From assembly GCF_037104765.1 (NCBI RefSeq), contig NZ_JBAWSY010000002.1:310001-374000 (forward strand): DNA of 64,000 bases, read 5' to 3'. This DNA is from Psychrobacillus mangrovi. Its GTDB lineage: Bacteria > Bacillota > Bacilli > Bacillales_A > Planococcaceae. The notes below the pieces were generated by a model. The model worked only from the letters and a program-made list of their open reading frames with translations. It was not told the DNA's origin and did not search any database. The position numbers were made by a program, and so were the translations under genes. This document shows, in pieces, positions 42,262-51,222 of this stretch (the stretch's first letter is position 1; each line of letters begins with the position of its first letter).

Positions 42262-42642
42262 TTAACTTGCATACTTTACTGCTGCAACGATTAACAGAAT
42301 CCAACCAACTAAAAACGCCACTCCACCGATTGGTGTGATGGCACCTAGAACACTAATGCCAGATAAACTCAGCACGTACAAGCTTCCGGAGAATAAAATG
42401 ATTCCTACTAAAATAAGATAGCCTGCTGTATTCAACGAGGATACATAACCGATTAATTTATCACTCATCAAAATACCGATTGCCACTAGTGCAAGTGCAT
42501 GAAACATTTGATATTGTACTGCAGTTTCCCAAATAGCTAGATATTTTTCAGATAATCTTTCTTTTAATGCATGTGCACCAAATGCGCCTAATGCTACTGC
42601 AAGAAATCCATTTATTGCCCCTGCAATGATAAATAGTTTCAA
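42262..42642 (-). CDS. ywdK: DUF423 membrane protein YwdK
   Basis: 126 residues, four hydrophobic segments; GAINGFLAVALGAFGAHALKERLS at the N-terminus is the DUF423 signature. Function unknown. TTG start at 42642 behind AGGAGATTTAG. Neighbourhood (ywdI, ung) matches B. subtilis. Confidence 0.9.
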   Translation of the reverse strand: MKLFIIAGAINGFLAVALGAFGAHALKERLSEKYLAIWETAVQYQMFHALALVAIGILMSDKLIGYVSSLNTAGYLILVGIILFSGSLYVLSLSGISVLGAITPIGGVAFLVGWILLIVAAVKYAS

Positions 42643-42661
42643 CTAAATCTCCTACTTTCTT

Positions 42662-42907
42662 TTAAAAATCAAATAATGAGTATCCATTTGCATCGTCTTC
42701 TTTTAACACATTCGATTGAGCATTAATATTGGGAGTTGCTAAAACTGGATTAGTAGCAGGAGGTAAAGTTGACGAGGAATCTAACACAACGTCACATAAT
42801 GCGCGAATTGCACTTAATGCCTCTCTTGTCGATGATTCATTACTATCCATTTTCGCTTTATATAATTGCTTTTCTATTTGATTTAATATTTGTTCACTAG
42901 CTATCAT
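42662..42907 (-). CDS. ywdI: YwdI family protein
   Basis: 81 residues; amphipathic N-terminus IASEQILNQIEKQLYKAKMDSNESSTREALSAIRALCDVVLD matches YwdI, followed by a low-complexity middle and the ending GYSLFDF. No known function. ATG 42907 overlaps the upstream stop (ATGA). Confidence 0.8.
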   Translation of the reverse strand: MIASEQILNQIEKQLYKAKMDSNESSTREALSAIRALCDVVLDSSSTLPPATNPVLATPNINAQSNVLKEDDANGYSLFDF

Positions 42908-43083
42908 CTCTTATGCCCCTCCTCTTGCTTAGGTTCAAACTTCAAGCACTCCATACCGGATGAACGCTTAACCAGAGCCGACGGCAACTCTTGCGTTTTA
43001 AATCCATAAGCCTTACAGCCACGTGGATGTCTTGCATCCCATGTAGTAAAAAAGTGTCGGCATTTAAAACAGTTTACAGCCAT
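42904..43083 (-). CDS. Small cysteine-rich protein next to ung
   Basis: 59 residues from ATG 43083 behind GGGGAGTG. Cysteines in NCFKCRHF, HPRGCKAYGFKTQELPS and SGMECLKFEP suggest a zinc- or iron-binding ribbon. It recurs next to ung/ywdI in related bacilli from memory; function unknown. Stop overlaps ywdI by four bases. Confidence 0.75.
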   Translation of the reverse strand: MAVNCFKCRHFFTTWDARHPRGCKAYGFKTQELPSALVKRSSGMECLKFEPKQEEGHKR

Positions 43084-43210
43084 TTCACTCCCCACTTTCC
43101 ATTCCATATACTAGCATAATTAGAGGTAAAGTGAAACTCTATCCGTTTCCTCCACAGGTAGCTAAATGAACCATTCGGACTTTACAGGCAATTGATCTTC
43201 TGTGACCTAC

Positions 43211-43900
43211 CTAAAGTTTTGGTGAAGGAGTCTCACTGCCCGTTAAAGTGAGACAAAAATCGATTGGCTGCTCTCCCCATGCTACTAGCTGTGCATTTAT
43301 TTTGGAGTACGGCTTGCTTCCAAAAAAACCTCTGTGTGCACTGAGTGGGCTCGGGTGCGGAGCTTCTAGAATAACATGCTTGCTTGTATCTATTAATTTC
43401 TTTTTTAATTGTGCAGGTTTACCCCACAAGACAAAAATAATTGGCTTCTCTCTATCCGATAGCTTAGTTATAATGGTATCCGTGAAAACTTCCCAGCCCT
43501 GTCCTTTATGTGAATTAGCATCTCCAGCACGAACCGTTAGTACCGTGTTTAGCAATAAAACCCCTTGTCTTGCCCATTTTTTTAAATAACCACTTGTAGG
43601 AAAGGGACAACCAATATCATCCGAGAGTTCTTTAAACATATTGCGTAAGCTTGGTGGAATCTTCACTCCTGGTTTCACAGAAAAACTCATACCATGCGCT
43701 TGCCCTGGCCCATGATAAGGATCTTGACCAAGAATCACGACTTTCACTTCATTAAATGGTGTGGCACGAAAAGCACTTCCGATGTCCGCATGTGCCGGAT
43801 AAATAGTATGTGCTGTGTATTGCTTGTCTAGAAAATCTTTTAGTTTTACGATATATGGCTTATTACGTTCTTCCTCAAATATTTCTTTCCAAGTTGTCAT
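43211..43900 (-). CDS. ung: Uracil-DNA glycosylase
   Basis: 229 residues. Water-activating loop GQDPYHGPGQAHGMSFSV (Asp about 60), uracil-binding LLLNTVLTV and minor-groove loop HPSPLSAHRGFFG: family 1 UDG. Removes uracil from DNA. ATG 43900; its ribosome site AAGGAGTGA contains the stop of the DUF4230 gene, so the two are coupled. Confidence 0.97.
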   Translation of the reverse strand: MTTWKEIFEEERNKPYIVKLKDFLDKQYTAHTIYPAHADIGSAFRATPFNEVKVVILGQDPYHGPGQAHGMSFSVKPGVKIPPSLRNMFKELSDDIGCPFPTSGYLKKWARQGVLLLNTVLTVRAGDANSHKGQGWEVFTDTIITKLSDREKPIIFVLWGKPAQLKKKLIDTSKHVILEAPHPSPLSAHRGFFGSKPYSKINAQLVAWGEQPIDFCLTLTGSETPSPKL

Positions 43901-43906
43901 AACACA

Positions 43907-44659
43907 TCACTCCTTAAATTCAACCTGCACATCATAATCTACCAATCCGAACATTTCTTTTACAGAGGTTGCAGCATTTTCTTCTGCAAGCTGTAATAAG
44001 CCTTGTCCTGTCGCCTCTTCAATCATCATTTGCTTTGCAGTTTCTGCAAGCTCATATGCTTCTTCTATATCCGCTTTTTCACGGAATAATCCTTCATAAG
44101 AAAAAACTTCCACTTGATCAAATAAAATTTCTGGTCCACCTAAAAATTGAGCTTTAGGTAATGTAAGTTCAGCAGTTTTGTTATTTTCATCTACTTTAAT
44201 ATCAGCAGCTGTGACTTGAGAAAAGTCTACTCCTGCTTTTACCGATCCTGGTACAACTACGAGTAACTGTCTTTTTGTACCTGGCAAATCAATACCGATT
44301 TCTTTTCCAAATACCGCATTATCTTGTCGTTCAATAATTACTTTTGTAAATGCTTGAGCAGTAGATAATTCATTCAAGGCTTGTACCTGCTCAAGAAATG
44401 ATCCTTTGTTTTCCGTGAATGTGCTTCCTTTGATTGCCCAAAAAGCGGCAAATGGCAAAGCTGCTAATAGTAGAAGAACAATGATTGCTAAAACCATAAA
44501 CGTTTTAAAACGAAGATTCGATAAAACACGCGGTATCTTCCAAAATCCAAATCCATTTCTAGTGGGACTTTCTGCAATGGTAGCAGCTGATTCTTTCTGT
44601 GCTTTTAACTCTTCTAATAGTTTTTCCATTTCACGAATTTTTTTATCGTCGTTTCGCAT
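43907..44659 (-). CDS. DUF4230 membrane-anchored protein
   Basis: 250 residues. Short coiled start (KIREMEKLLEELKAQKES), one membrane segment about 53-75 (FMVLAIIVLLLLAALPFAAFWAI), then an outside domain (QAFTKVIIERQDNAVFGKEIGIDLPGTKRQLLVVVPGSVKAGVD) matching DUF4230. Function unknown. Upstream of and coupled to ung. Confidence 0.83.
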   Translation of the reverse strand: MRNDDKKIREMEKLLEELKAQKESAATIAESPTRNGFGFWKIPRVLSNLRFKTFMVLAIIVLLLLAALPFAAFWAIKGSTFTENKGSFLEQVQALNELSTAQAFTKVIIERQDNAVFGKEIGIDLPGTKRQLLVVVPGSVKAGVDFSQVTAADIKVDENNKTAELTLPKAQFLGGPEILFDQVEVFSYEGLFREKADIEEAYELAETAKQMMIEEATGQGLLQLAEENAATSVKEMFGLVDYDVQVEFKE

Positions 44660-44764
44660 GTCATCCCTCTTTTCCTCTTAATCTATTACGTTTAACAGTA
44701 CCGAAAAGTTTCTATATTAACAACTATCCAATACGTGGTAGGATAAAAAAAAGGAGACATGCAC

Positions 44765-45025
44765 ATGGCCGATTTACATTTTCGTGAAAAGCTAAAAAAT
44801 ATAGAAAAAGCTGCCAGTACGTCGAATGAAGTTCCAGAAAAGGCTAAAAATCTTGGAATGGGTTGTTTTACTTTAGGAACGATTCTATTAATAGCTTTTC
44901 TTATCTTTTTAGCATTTTCTTTATTTATAAATGGAATTCTCATAGGCTCTAGTATTAGTTTTTTCATTGCAATTATTTTAGTATTTGTTTTAATTAAACT
45001 ATGGACTGCTCCGAAACTACCTTAA
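44765..45025 (+). CDS. Small two-span membrane protein
   Basis: 86 residues from ATG 44765, eight bases behind AAAGGAG (an ATG two codons earlier is too close). Soluble N-terminal 30 residues, then two adjacent hydrophobic segments about 34-80. No family recognised. Located between DUF4230 and pdxK; no terminator before pdxK, so it may be cotranscribed with it. Confidence 0.7.
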   Translation: MADLHFREKLKNIEKAASTSNEVPEKAKNLGMGCFTLGTILLIAFLIFLAFSLFINGILIGSSISFFIAIILVFVLIKLWTAPKLP

Positions 45026-45094
45026 ACAAAAAAATGGTCTAATCTGTTATAATGAAAATAATTATATATTGCAAAGAAAAAGGAGAAATACACC

Positions 45095-45928
45095 ATGTCT
45101 ATCAAAAAAACATTAACGATTGCAGGCTCTGATACTTCAGGCGGGGCTGGAATACAAGCAGATTTAAAAACGTTCCAAGAGCATGGAACATACGGTATGA
45201 ATGTATTAACTGTTATTGCAACGATGGATCCTGACAATGGATGGAGCCACGGAGTATACTCTATTCCCGTAGAGGAAATTAAGCGTCAAGCAAAAACAGC
45301 ATTATCAACAGATGTTGATGCTATAAAAACAGGTATGTTAAGTACAGAAGAAATTATCGAGACTGCTGGTAATATTATTGAAGAATCTGGCGTAAGCAGT
45401 GTAGTCATCGATCCGGTTATGGTTTGCAAAGGTGAAGATGAAGTGTTGAACCCTGGTACAGTGGATGCAATGATCGAATTTTTACTTCCACGTGCTTTAG
45501 TTGTGACACCTAATCTGTTCGAAGCTGGACAACTTTCAGGACTTGGAGCATTAAAAACGGTGGAAGACATGAAGGCTGCTGCTGAAAAAATTCATGCATT
45601 AGGCGCAAAAAATGTTGTCATTAAAGGCGGTAAACAATTAGCACATGAAAAAGCGGTAGACTTGTTCTATGATGGACAAACTCATACACTTTTAGAAACA
45701 GAAAAAACGGAAACAACTTATAATCACGGTGCCGGTTGCACATTCGCTGCTGCAATTACTGCAAACTTAGCAAACGGTATGACTGTGTCGGATGCAGTTT
45801 TCGAAGCAAAAGAATTTGTTTCTGCAGCAATTACTCACGGTTGGAAACTAAACCAATACGTTGGACCAGTTCTTCACGGAGCAAAAGGTCAATTTGGAGC
45901 ACCAGAAGTTACTACTACTATCGTTTAA
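45095..45928 (+). CDS. pdxK: Pyridoxine/pyridoxal kinase (ThiD-like)
   Basis: 277 residues, ribokinase fold. SDTSGGAGIQADLKTFQEHG at the N-terminus, DPVMVCKGEDEVL and the anion-hole HGAGCTFAAAITANLANG near residue 210. The YwdB/PdxK-type ThiD paralogue phosphorylates pyridoxal/pyridoxine; HMP kinase activity cannot be excluded. Synteny with ung supports PdxK. Confidence 0.9.
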   Translation: MSIKKTLTIAGSDTSGGAGIQADLKTFQEHGTYGMNVLTVIATMDPDNGWSHGVYSIPVEEIKRQAKTALSTDVDAIKTGMLSTEEIIETAGNIIEESGVSSVVIDPVMVCKGEDEVLNPGTVDAMIEFLLPRALVVTPNLFEAGQLSGLGALKTVEDMKAAAEKIHALGAKNVVIKGGKQLAHEKAVDLFYDGQTHTLLETEKTETTYNHGAGCTFAAAITANLANGMTVSDAVFEAKEFVSAAITHGWKLNQYVGPVLHGAKGQFGAPEVTTTIV

Positions 45929-45943
45929 TATTATTTCAAATTT

Positions 45944-45976
45944 CTCGCAAAGTCTCTTTAGCTTTGCGAGTTTTTT
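45944..45976 (+). terminator. Terminator after pdxK
   Basis: Stem CTCGCAAAG/CTTTGCGAG followed by TTTTTT. Confidence 0.9.
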
Positions 45977-46065
45977 GTTTTGATCATTTATAGCTTAATC
46001 ATTCGCTTCAAAAACATTTTTTCATTATACTAATAAAAGACAGTATGCTAGGAGGATATTAAAAT

Positions 46066-46416
46066 ATGGAACTTGTGAATGTTGAACGATTACAAGAGCT
46101 TTTGAATAATTTTGCAAACGAAGATGTTTATATACATTTAGAAACAACAAACGGTGCTTATGCTACTCATTTTAATGAGAATGTTTTTAATGCAGGTGCT
46201 TTTATCCGTAATGTGATCATTCGTTATGAACTTGGAAAAGTGGCTGGTGAGGCTCCTCATCGAGTTGGCTTAAAACTTCCACACGGATGGGTGTATGCGC
46301 AAGGAATTACGCATTTCGAGTTAGATGAGCATGGCCGATTATTAATGGCCGGCCATGATCAAAGTGGAAAGCTTGCAGTTGCACTTCAAATTAGCAGAAC
46401 ACCATTCACTTATTAG
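46066..46416 (+). CDS. yojF: YojF family protein
   Basis: 116 residues: LLNNFANEDVYIHLETTNGAYA ... RVGLKLPHGWVYAQGITHFE, the YojF (DUF1806) family, always beside bshB2. Function unknown, thought to assist bacillithiol metabolism. RBS AGGAGG; 12 bp before bshB2. Confidence 0.9.
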   Translation: MELVNVERLQELLNNFANEDVYIHLETTNGAYATHFNENVFNAGAFIRNVIIRYELGKVAGEAPHRVGLKLPHGWVYAQGITHFELDEHGRLLMAGHDQSGKLAVALQISRTPFTY

Positions 46417-46428
46417 GAGGAAAATGAA

Positions 46429-47115
46429 ATGACTTTACCAATGGAACGACATGTTTTGGTCGTATTCCCTCACCCAGATGACGAGGCTTTCGGTGTTTCA
46501 GGTACGATTGCTACATATATAAAACAAGGAATTCCTGTGACGTATGCATGCTTAACCTTAGGAGAAATGGGAAGAAACTTAGGTAACCCTCCATTTGCAA
46601 CACGCGAAACACTACCTCAAATTCGAAAACAAGAACTTCTTGCTTCTGCTAAATCAATGGGAGTTACGGATCTTCGAATGATGGGTTTACGCGACAAAAC
46701 GGTAGAATTTGAAGATGATGAAAAAATGGTGGAAATGATGGAGAACTTAATTAAAGATACAAACCCTTCTCTAGTTATTACTTTCTATCCAAACTATGCA
46801 GTACATCCTGATCATGACGCTACTGGTCGCGCGATGATACGAGCTGTCCGCCGTATGCCAGAAGAAAAACGTCCAACTGTATATGCACTTGCGTTCTCAA
46901 ACAATTCACGAGAGGTTCTTGGAGAGCCAGACGTAGTTCATAATATTAAGGAATCAAAAGAAGAAAAAATGGGTTCAATGAGAGCACATATTTCTCAAAC
47001 AGCTTGGATGCTCGAGGAAATGGAAAAACGATTAGCAGATGGTGAACCAGAAGCAGAAAATTGGCTTCATTATGAACGTTTCTATACGTATAATTTTAGT
47101 AAAGATTTCGAATAA
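46429..47115 (+). CDS. bshB2: Bacillithiol biosynthesis deacetylase BshB2
   Basis: 228 residues of the LmbE/PIG-L fold. Zinc ligands in FPHPDDEAFGVSG (N-terminal) and NYAVHPDHDATG. It deacetylates N-acetylglucosaminyl-malate (GlcNAc-Mal) to GlcN-Mal in bacillithiol synthesis. AGGAGG ribosome site overlaps the yojF stop region. Confidence 0.92.
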   Translation: MTLPMERHVLVVFPHPDDEAFGVSGTIATYIKQGIPVTYACLTLGEMGRNLGNPPFATRETLPQIRKQELLASAKSMGVTDLRMMGLRDKTVEFEDDEKMVEMMENLIKDTNPSLVITFYPNYAVHPDHDATGRAMIRAVRRMPEEKRPTVYALAFSNNSREVLGEPDVVHNIKESKEEKMGSMRAHISQTAWMLEEMEKRLADGEPEAENWLHYERFYTYNFSKDFE

Positions 47116-47222
47116 TAGAACATAAAGCAATCCTATAGACTTCACACATTAAATGAATTAATATGTATGAATGATTAAAGATAACGCATATTTATTCATT
47201 TATAGAAAGTTGGTCTAACGTT

Positions 47223-48563
47223 TTGAAAAAGTTCTCATTATCTACTTGGATTCTATTCTTACTACCTTCCATAGTAGGTGTAATATTATTTATGATTCCT
47301 TTGCCAATTGAAGGGGCAACCCAAATTCCCATTGCTTATTTTGCTAGTCTTCTTGCGGGAGTGTTAGTACCAGTTGTTCACTGGGTTTCTCTCGTAACAA
47401 TGTCGATTGCAGCAATCGGTTCAGTGGTGTTTTTATTTGTTCCTAATAAGAATACATTTATCCACAATCTCTTTAAAGTAACCCCATTTTGGACTGTTAC
47501 TCGTGTTGTTGGAGCAATTTTTGCTTTTATGATTGTTTTTGAAGTGGGACCAGAAATCGTTCGCAATGAAAATACAGGTGGAATGTTATTAAGCCCTGAT
47601 GGTTTAGTGTCCTTCCTATTTACTATTTTCTTGTTTGCGGGATTATTACTACCACTCTTATTAAATTTCGGATTACTAGAGTTTTTTGGTACGATGATGG
47701 TGAAAATCATGCGTCCATTGTTCAAACTTCCTGGTCGTTCTGCGGTTGATGCCTTAACTTCATGGGTAGGTGACGGAACGATTGGGGTCTTGCTAACAAG
47801 CAGACAGTACGAGGAAGGTTACTACACGAAAAAAGAAGCTGCAATTATCGGTTCTACTTTTTCAGTAGTATCCATTACCTTTTGTATCGTCGTACTCGAA
47901 GAAGTGGGACTTTCCAATTACTTTATCCCTTATTACTTGACTGTTTTATTGTGTGGAGTTGTTCTAGCTTTTATTATGCCAAGAATCTATCCACTTGCCG
48001 GCAAGGAAGAAAATCATATTGACGGTCGTCCGTTAGATTTAGAGGCGGAAAAGCACCCAGAAAATTATAATGCTATTACGCATGGCTTAGAAAATGCATT
48101 GAACACTGCGAATCGTAATAGATCCATTTATAAATTCTTTTCAGATGGAATTAAGAATGTAATTGATATGTATATTGGTGTGGCACCTGTTGTTTTAGCA
48201 TTCGGTACGATTGCATTAATGCTTGCGGAATATACTCCTGTCTTTACTATTCTAGGTAAACCATTTGAACCTTTGCTCATGCTATTCGGTATTCCAGAAG
48301 CAGCTGCTGCTGCACAAACGATGGTCGTTGGATTTGCTGACATGTTCTTGCCTTCTATTTTAGGTGCATCTATTGACTCTGAAATGACACGTTTCTTTAT
48401 TGCGACTATGTCTGTTACGCAGTTAATCTATATGTCTGAAGTTGGTGGATTGTTACTCGGTTCGAAAATTCCTGTTAATTTTAAAGATTTAATCGTTATT
48501 TTCTTACTGCGTACACTTATTTCATTCCCAATCATTGCGTTAGTTGCACATATTTTATTCTAG
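47223..48563 (+). CDS. YjiH family membrane protein (nucleoside-recognition/Gate domain)
   Basis: 446 residues, about nine or ten membrane segments. DALTSWVGDGTIGVLLTSRQYEEGYYTKKEAAIIGSTFSVVSI and FADMFLPSILG belong to the Gate (nucleoside recognition) domain of YjiH proteins; transport function is likely but substrate unknown. TTG start at 47223 with a weak ribosome site. Confidence 0.8.
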   Translation: MKKFSLSTWILFLLPSIVGVILFMIPLPIEGATQIPIAYFASLLAGVLVPVVHWVSLVTMSIAAIGSVVFLFVPNKNTFIHNLFKVTPFWTVTRVVGAIFAFMIVFEVGPEIVRNENTGGMLLSPDGLVSFLFTIFLFAGLLLPLLLNFGLLEFFGTMMVKIMRPLFKLPGRSAVDALTSWVGDGTIGVLLTSRQYEEGYYTKKEAAIIGSTFSVVSITFCIVVLEEVGLSNYFIPYYLTVLLCGVVLAFIMPRIYPLAGKEENHIDGRPLDLEAEKHPENYNAITHGLENALNTANRNRSIYKFFSDGIKNVIDMYIGVAPVVLAFGTIALMLAEYTPVFTILGKPFEPLLMLFGIPEAAAAAQTMVVGFADMFLPSILGASIDSEMTRFFIATMSVTQLIYMSEVGGLLLGSKIPVNFKDLIVIFLLRTLISFPIIALVAHILF

Positions 48564-48571
48564 AAAATTCA

Positions 48572-48611
48572 AAAGCAGCGAGTCCTTTTACAAGGAACTC
48601 GCTGCTTTTTT
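48572..48611. terminator. Bidirectional terminator between yjiH and tdh
   Basis: Stem AAAGCAGCGAGT-C-CTT / AAG-G-AACTCGCTGCTTT. T-run on the plus side; on the minus strand the upstream arm codes for the last residues of the dehydrogenase. Confidence 0.85.
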
Positions 48612-49547
48612 GATTGCCAATTTTTCAAGCATATCTTTCGTCATTGCATCTAAATCATATTTATACGAGAAGCCCCACTCTGCTTTTGCTGACGAAGCAT
48701 CGATAGAATCTGGCCAGCTATCTGCAATCGCTTGACGAACAGGATCTACCTCGTAATTTATTGTAAATGTTGGAATAACCTTTTTAATGGATGCTGCTAT
48801 TTGCTCGGGCTCGAAACTCATAGCTGTAACATTAAAAGCGTTACGATGAACTAACTTAGAGCCATCCGCTTCCATTAAGTCAACAATTGATTGAAGTGCA
48901 TCTGGCATATACATCATATCCATGTATGTCTCTGCAGCAATATATGATGTGTATTTTCCCTCTTTCAATGCCTTATAATAAATCTCTACAGCATAATCAG
49001 TTGTACCTCCACCTGGTAAAGTTTCGTTAGAAATCAAACCAGGAAAACGCACTCCTCGAGTATCCAATCCAAATTTATGAAAGTAATAGTCACAAAGAAG
49101 TTCTCCCGACACCTTATTCACCCCATACATAGTTGTTGGACGTTGAAGTGTATCTTGAGGTGTATTCTCTTTAGGCGTGGAAGGTCCAAAAGCGCCAATA
49201 GAACTCGGTGTAAAAAACTGCAGATTTAGTTCACGTGAAGTCTCTAGCGCATTCACTAATCCACCCATATTTAAGTTCCATGCAAGAAGTGGCTTAGCTT
49301 CTGCAGTAGCAGATAAAAGAGCAGCCATATGAATCATCGTATCTGCTTGAAAATCTTTTGCTAACTCATGCATTTTTTCTCCATCTGTTACATCAAGAAT
49401 TTCAAATGGCCCATTTTCTGTTACTACAGATGAAAGATTCCTTACATCGGTTGCCAGCACATTATCAGCGCCATACTCTTTTCGAAGTTTTATGATTAAC
49501 TCTGAACCAATTTGCCCTAAAGCACCGGTTACCATTATCTTTTTCAT
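48588..49547 (-). CDS. tdh: SDR-type L-threonine 3-dehydrogenase
   Basis: 319 residues from ATG 49547 behind AAAGGAAG. Extended short-chain dehydrogenase: VTGALGQIGSEL (NAD-binding), Tyr-Lys catalytic pair in TTMYGVNKVSGELLCDYY, and the GLISNETLPGGGTTDYAVEIYY loop typical of threonine dehydrogenases. It oxidises threonine to 2-amino-3-ketobutyrate, the substrate of Kbl encoded next to it. Between the two lies a terminator, so each likely has its own promoter. Confidence 0.9.
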   Translation of the reverse strand: MKKIMVTGALGQIGSELIIKLRKEYGADNVLATDVRNLSSVVTENGPFEILDVTDGEKMHELAKDFQADTMIHMAALLSATAEAKPLLAWNLNMGGLVNALETSRELNLQFFTPSSIGAFGPSTPKENTPQDTLQRPTTMYGVNKVSGELLCDYYFHKFGLDTRGVRFPGLISNETLPGGGTTDYAVEIYYKALKEGKYTSYIAAETYMDMMYMPDALQSIVDLMEADGSKLVHRNAFNVTAMSFEPEQIAASIKKVIPTFTINYEVDPVRQAIADSWPDSIDASSAKAEWGFSYKYDLDAMTKDMLEKLAIKKAASSL

Positions 49548-49605
49548 ATTATTTTTCTTCCTTTCGAAAACAAATGTATTTCTCAAGAATACAATTTTAA
49601 TAAAT

Positions 49606-49630
49606 AAAACGTTGATATAACAACGTTTTT
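49606..49630. terminator. Small hairpin before tdh
   Basis: Stem AAAACGTTG-ATATAA-CAACGTTTT followed by T. It lies 59 bp before the tdh start; a leader attenuator or a second stop for kbl readthrough. Confidence 0.4.
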
Positions 49631-49731
49631 ATTAACTCCATTATACGATGTTCTTTGGTTATATACAATAAGTTAAGTTTAAAACGTTACATATAGCTTA
49701 TGCAAAAGCATAAAAAATTCCCTATGACCAT

Positions 49732-49760
49732 AAAAAAGCAGCCATATTATTGGCTGCTTT
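49732..49760 (-). terminator. Terminator after kbl
   Basis: Minus-strand stem AAAGCAGCC-AATAATAT-GGCTGCTTT followed by TTTTTA. Confidence 0.88.
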
Positions 49761-49778
49761 CCCTTACTTTACATTCTT

Positions 49779-50969
49779 TTATGAAATGACCCCAAGCTCT
49801 TTCCCTACTTTTTCGTATATAGCCAATGCCTCATCGAGCATTTCTTTTGTGTGGGCTGCAGTCGGCATGTTACGAACTCGGCCTGTGCCTTTTGGTACGG
49901 TTGGGAAGACGATAGATTTAGCGTATACGCCTTCTTCAAATAGTCGTTTGGAGAATTGTTGGGTCAGTTTTTCGTCTCCTATAATACATGGTGTGATTGG
50001 TGTTTCTGAAGCACCAATATTAAAACCTAGTTTAGATAATCCAGCTTTCAAGTAGTCTCCGTTTTCCCAAAGCTTATCGTGTAACTCTGTAGAGTCAATG
50101 ATCATTTGAACAGCTGCTGTAATTGCTGCTACATCCCCAGGTGGTAGAGCTGTAGAGAATAAAAACGGACGTGATCGAACTTTTAACCAGTCAATTAAAT
50201 CCTTTTTACCAGCAACATATCCACCTACTACACCGATTGCTTTTGAAAGCGTACCGATTTGGAAATCGATTTCTTTCTCTAAACCGAAATGTTTTACAGT
50301 TCCTTTCCCTTTACCTGTAACGCCTGAACCGTGTGCATCGTCGACATAGGTGATGAGATCGAATTCTTTTGCAATTTCTACGATTTCGGGAAGTTTTGCA
50401 ATATCCCCATCCATAGAGAAGACACCATCTGTGATAACCATTACTTTATTGTATAGGCCAGATTCTGTTGCTTCTTTTGCTTTTGCACGTAAATCTTCCA
50501 TATCCGAGTGGTTGAAAGCGATAATTTTTGCTTTTGAAAGTCTACAACCGTCAATAATAGAAGCATGGTTTAATTGATCAGAAAGAATCGCATCATTTTT
50601 GTCCATTACCGCAGAGATTGCAGCCATATTACAGTTAAATCCAGATTGATAGGAAATAGCAGCTTCCGTACCTTTAAATTCCGCAAGCTTTTGCTCTAGT
50701 TTTACGTGAAGATCTAACGTTCCATTAATCGTACGAACCGCTCCTGCACCAACTCCGTACTTGTCCACTGCTTCTTTTGTAATGCGCTTAAGCTCTGGAT
50801 TCGTTGCCAGACCTAAGTAGTTATTAGAAGATAAATTTATCAATTCAGAACCATTTACAATTATTTTTGCACCGTTTGGACCTTCTACGGGGTCGATTTC
50901 GTTATATAGTCCTTGGTTTTTTAGAGCATCTAAGTTTTCTGTTAAAAAATTATTTAATACGTTTGACAA
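49779..50969 (-). CDS. kbl: Glycine C-acetyltransferase (2-amino-3-ketobutyrate CoA ligase)
   Basis: 396 residues from TTG 50969, six bases behind AAGGAAG; ATG 50975 is possible but too close to that site. PLP alpha-oxoamine synthase fold: INLSSNNYLGLATNPELK, DDAHGSGVTGKGKG, and the PLP lysine in IGTLSKAIGVVGGYVAG. Converts aminoketobutyrate plus CoA to glycine and acetyl-CoA, completing threonine breakdown with Tdh. Confidence 0.93.
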   Translation of the reverse strand: MSNVLNNFLTENLDALKNQGLYNEIDPVEGPNGAKIIVNGSELINLSSNNYLGLATNPELKRITKEAVDKYGVGAGAVRTINGTLDLHVKLEQKLAEFKGTEAAISYQSGFNCNMAAISAVMDKNDAILSDQLNHASIIDGCRLSKAKIIAFNHSDMEDLRAKAKEATESGLYNKVMVITDGVFSMDGDIAKLPEIVEIAKEFDLITYVDDAHGSGVTGKGKGTVKHFGLEKEIDFQIGTLSKAIGVVGGYVAGKKDLIDWLKVRSRPFLFSTALPPGDVAAITAAVQMIIDSTELHDKLWENGDYLKAGLSKLGFNIGASETPITPCIIGDEKLTQQFSKRLFEEGVYAKSIVFPTVPKGTGRVRNMPTAAHTKEMLDEALAIYEKVGKELGVIS

Positions 50970-51030
50970 GGTCATCTTCCTTTCAAGCGAGATAGTCTTC
51001 TCTATCTTAACATGAGTAAGACAAAATATA

Positions 51031-51059
51031 AAAAAAACCGCTGACAAACGTCAGACGGT
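51031..51059 (-). terminator. Terminator after the P-loop protein gene
   Basis: Minus-strand stem ACCG-TC-TGAC-GTTT-GTCA-G-CGGT followed by TTTTTTT. It lies beyond the phased array, so the array is in the 3' untranslated region. Confidence 0.75.
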
Positions 51060-51101
51060 CAAAAGGATGCAAATTGTAATTGGGTTTATACAATATCATA
51101 T

Positions 51102-51197
51102 TTTAGTTGGAATAATAGCTAGTTTAGTTGGAATATCTCACATCTTAGTTGGAATAATAGCTAGTTTAGTTGGAATATCTCACATCTTAGTTGGAAA
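51102..51197 (+). repeat. 21-bp phased array, word TTAGTTGGAAT
   Basis: Four exact 21-base units and a partial fifth, each starting TTAGTTGGAA. Two alternating tails (TAATAGCTAGT and TATCTCACATC) make a higher-order 42-base repeat. Located between the stop of the P-loop gene and its terminator. Confidence 0.9.
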
Positions 51198-51222
51198 ACT
51201 GCTTATCTGTTCTCCAAATATC

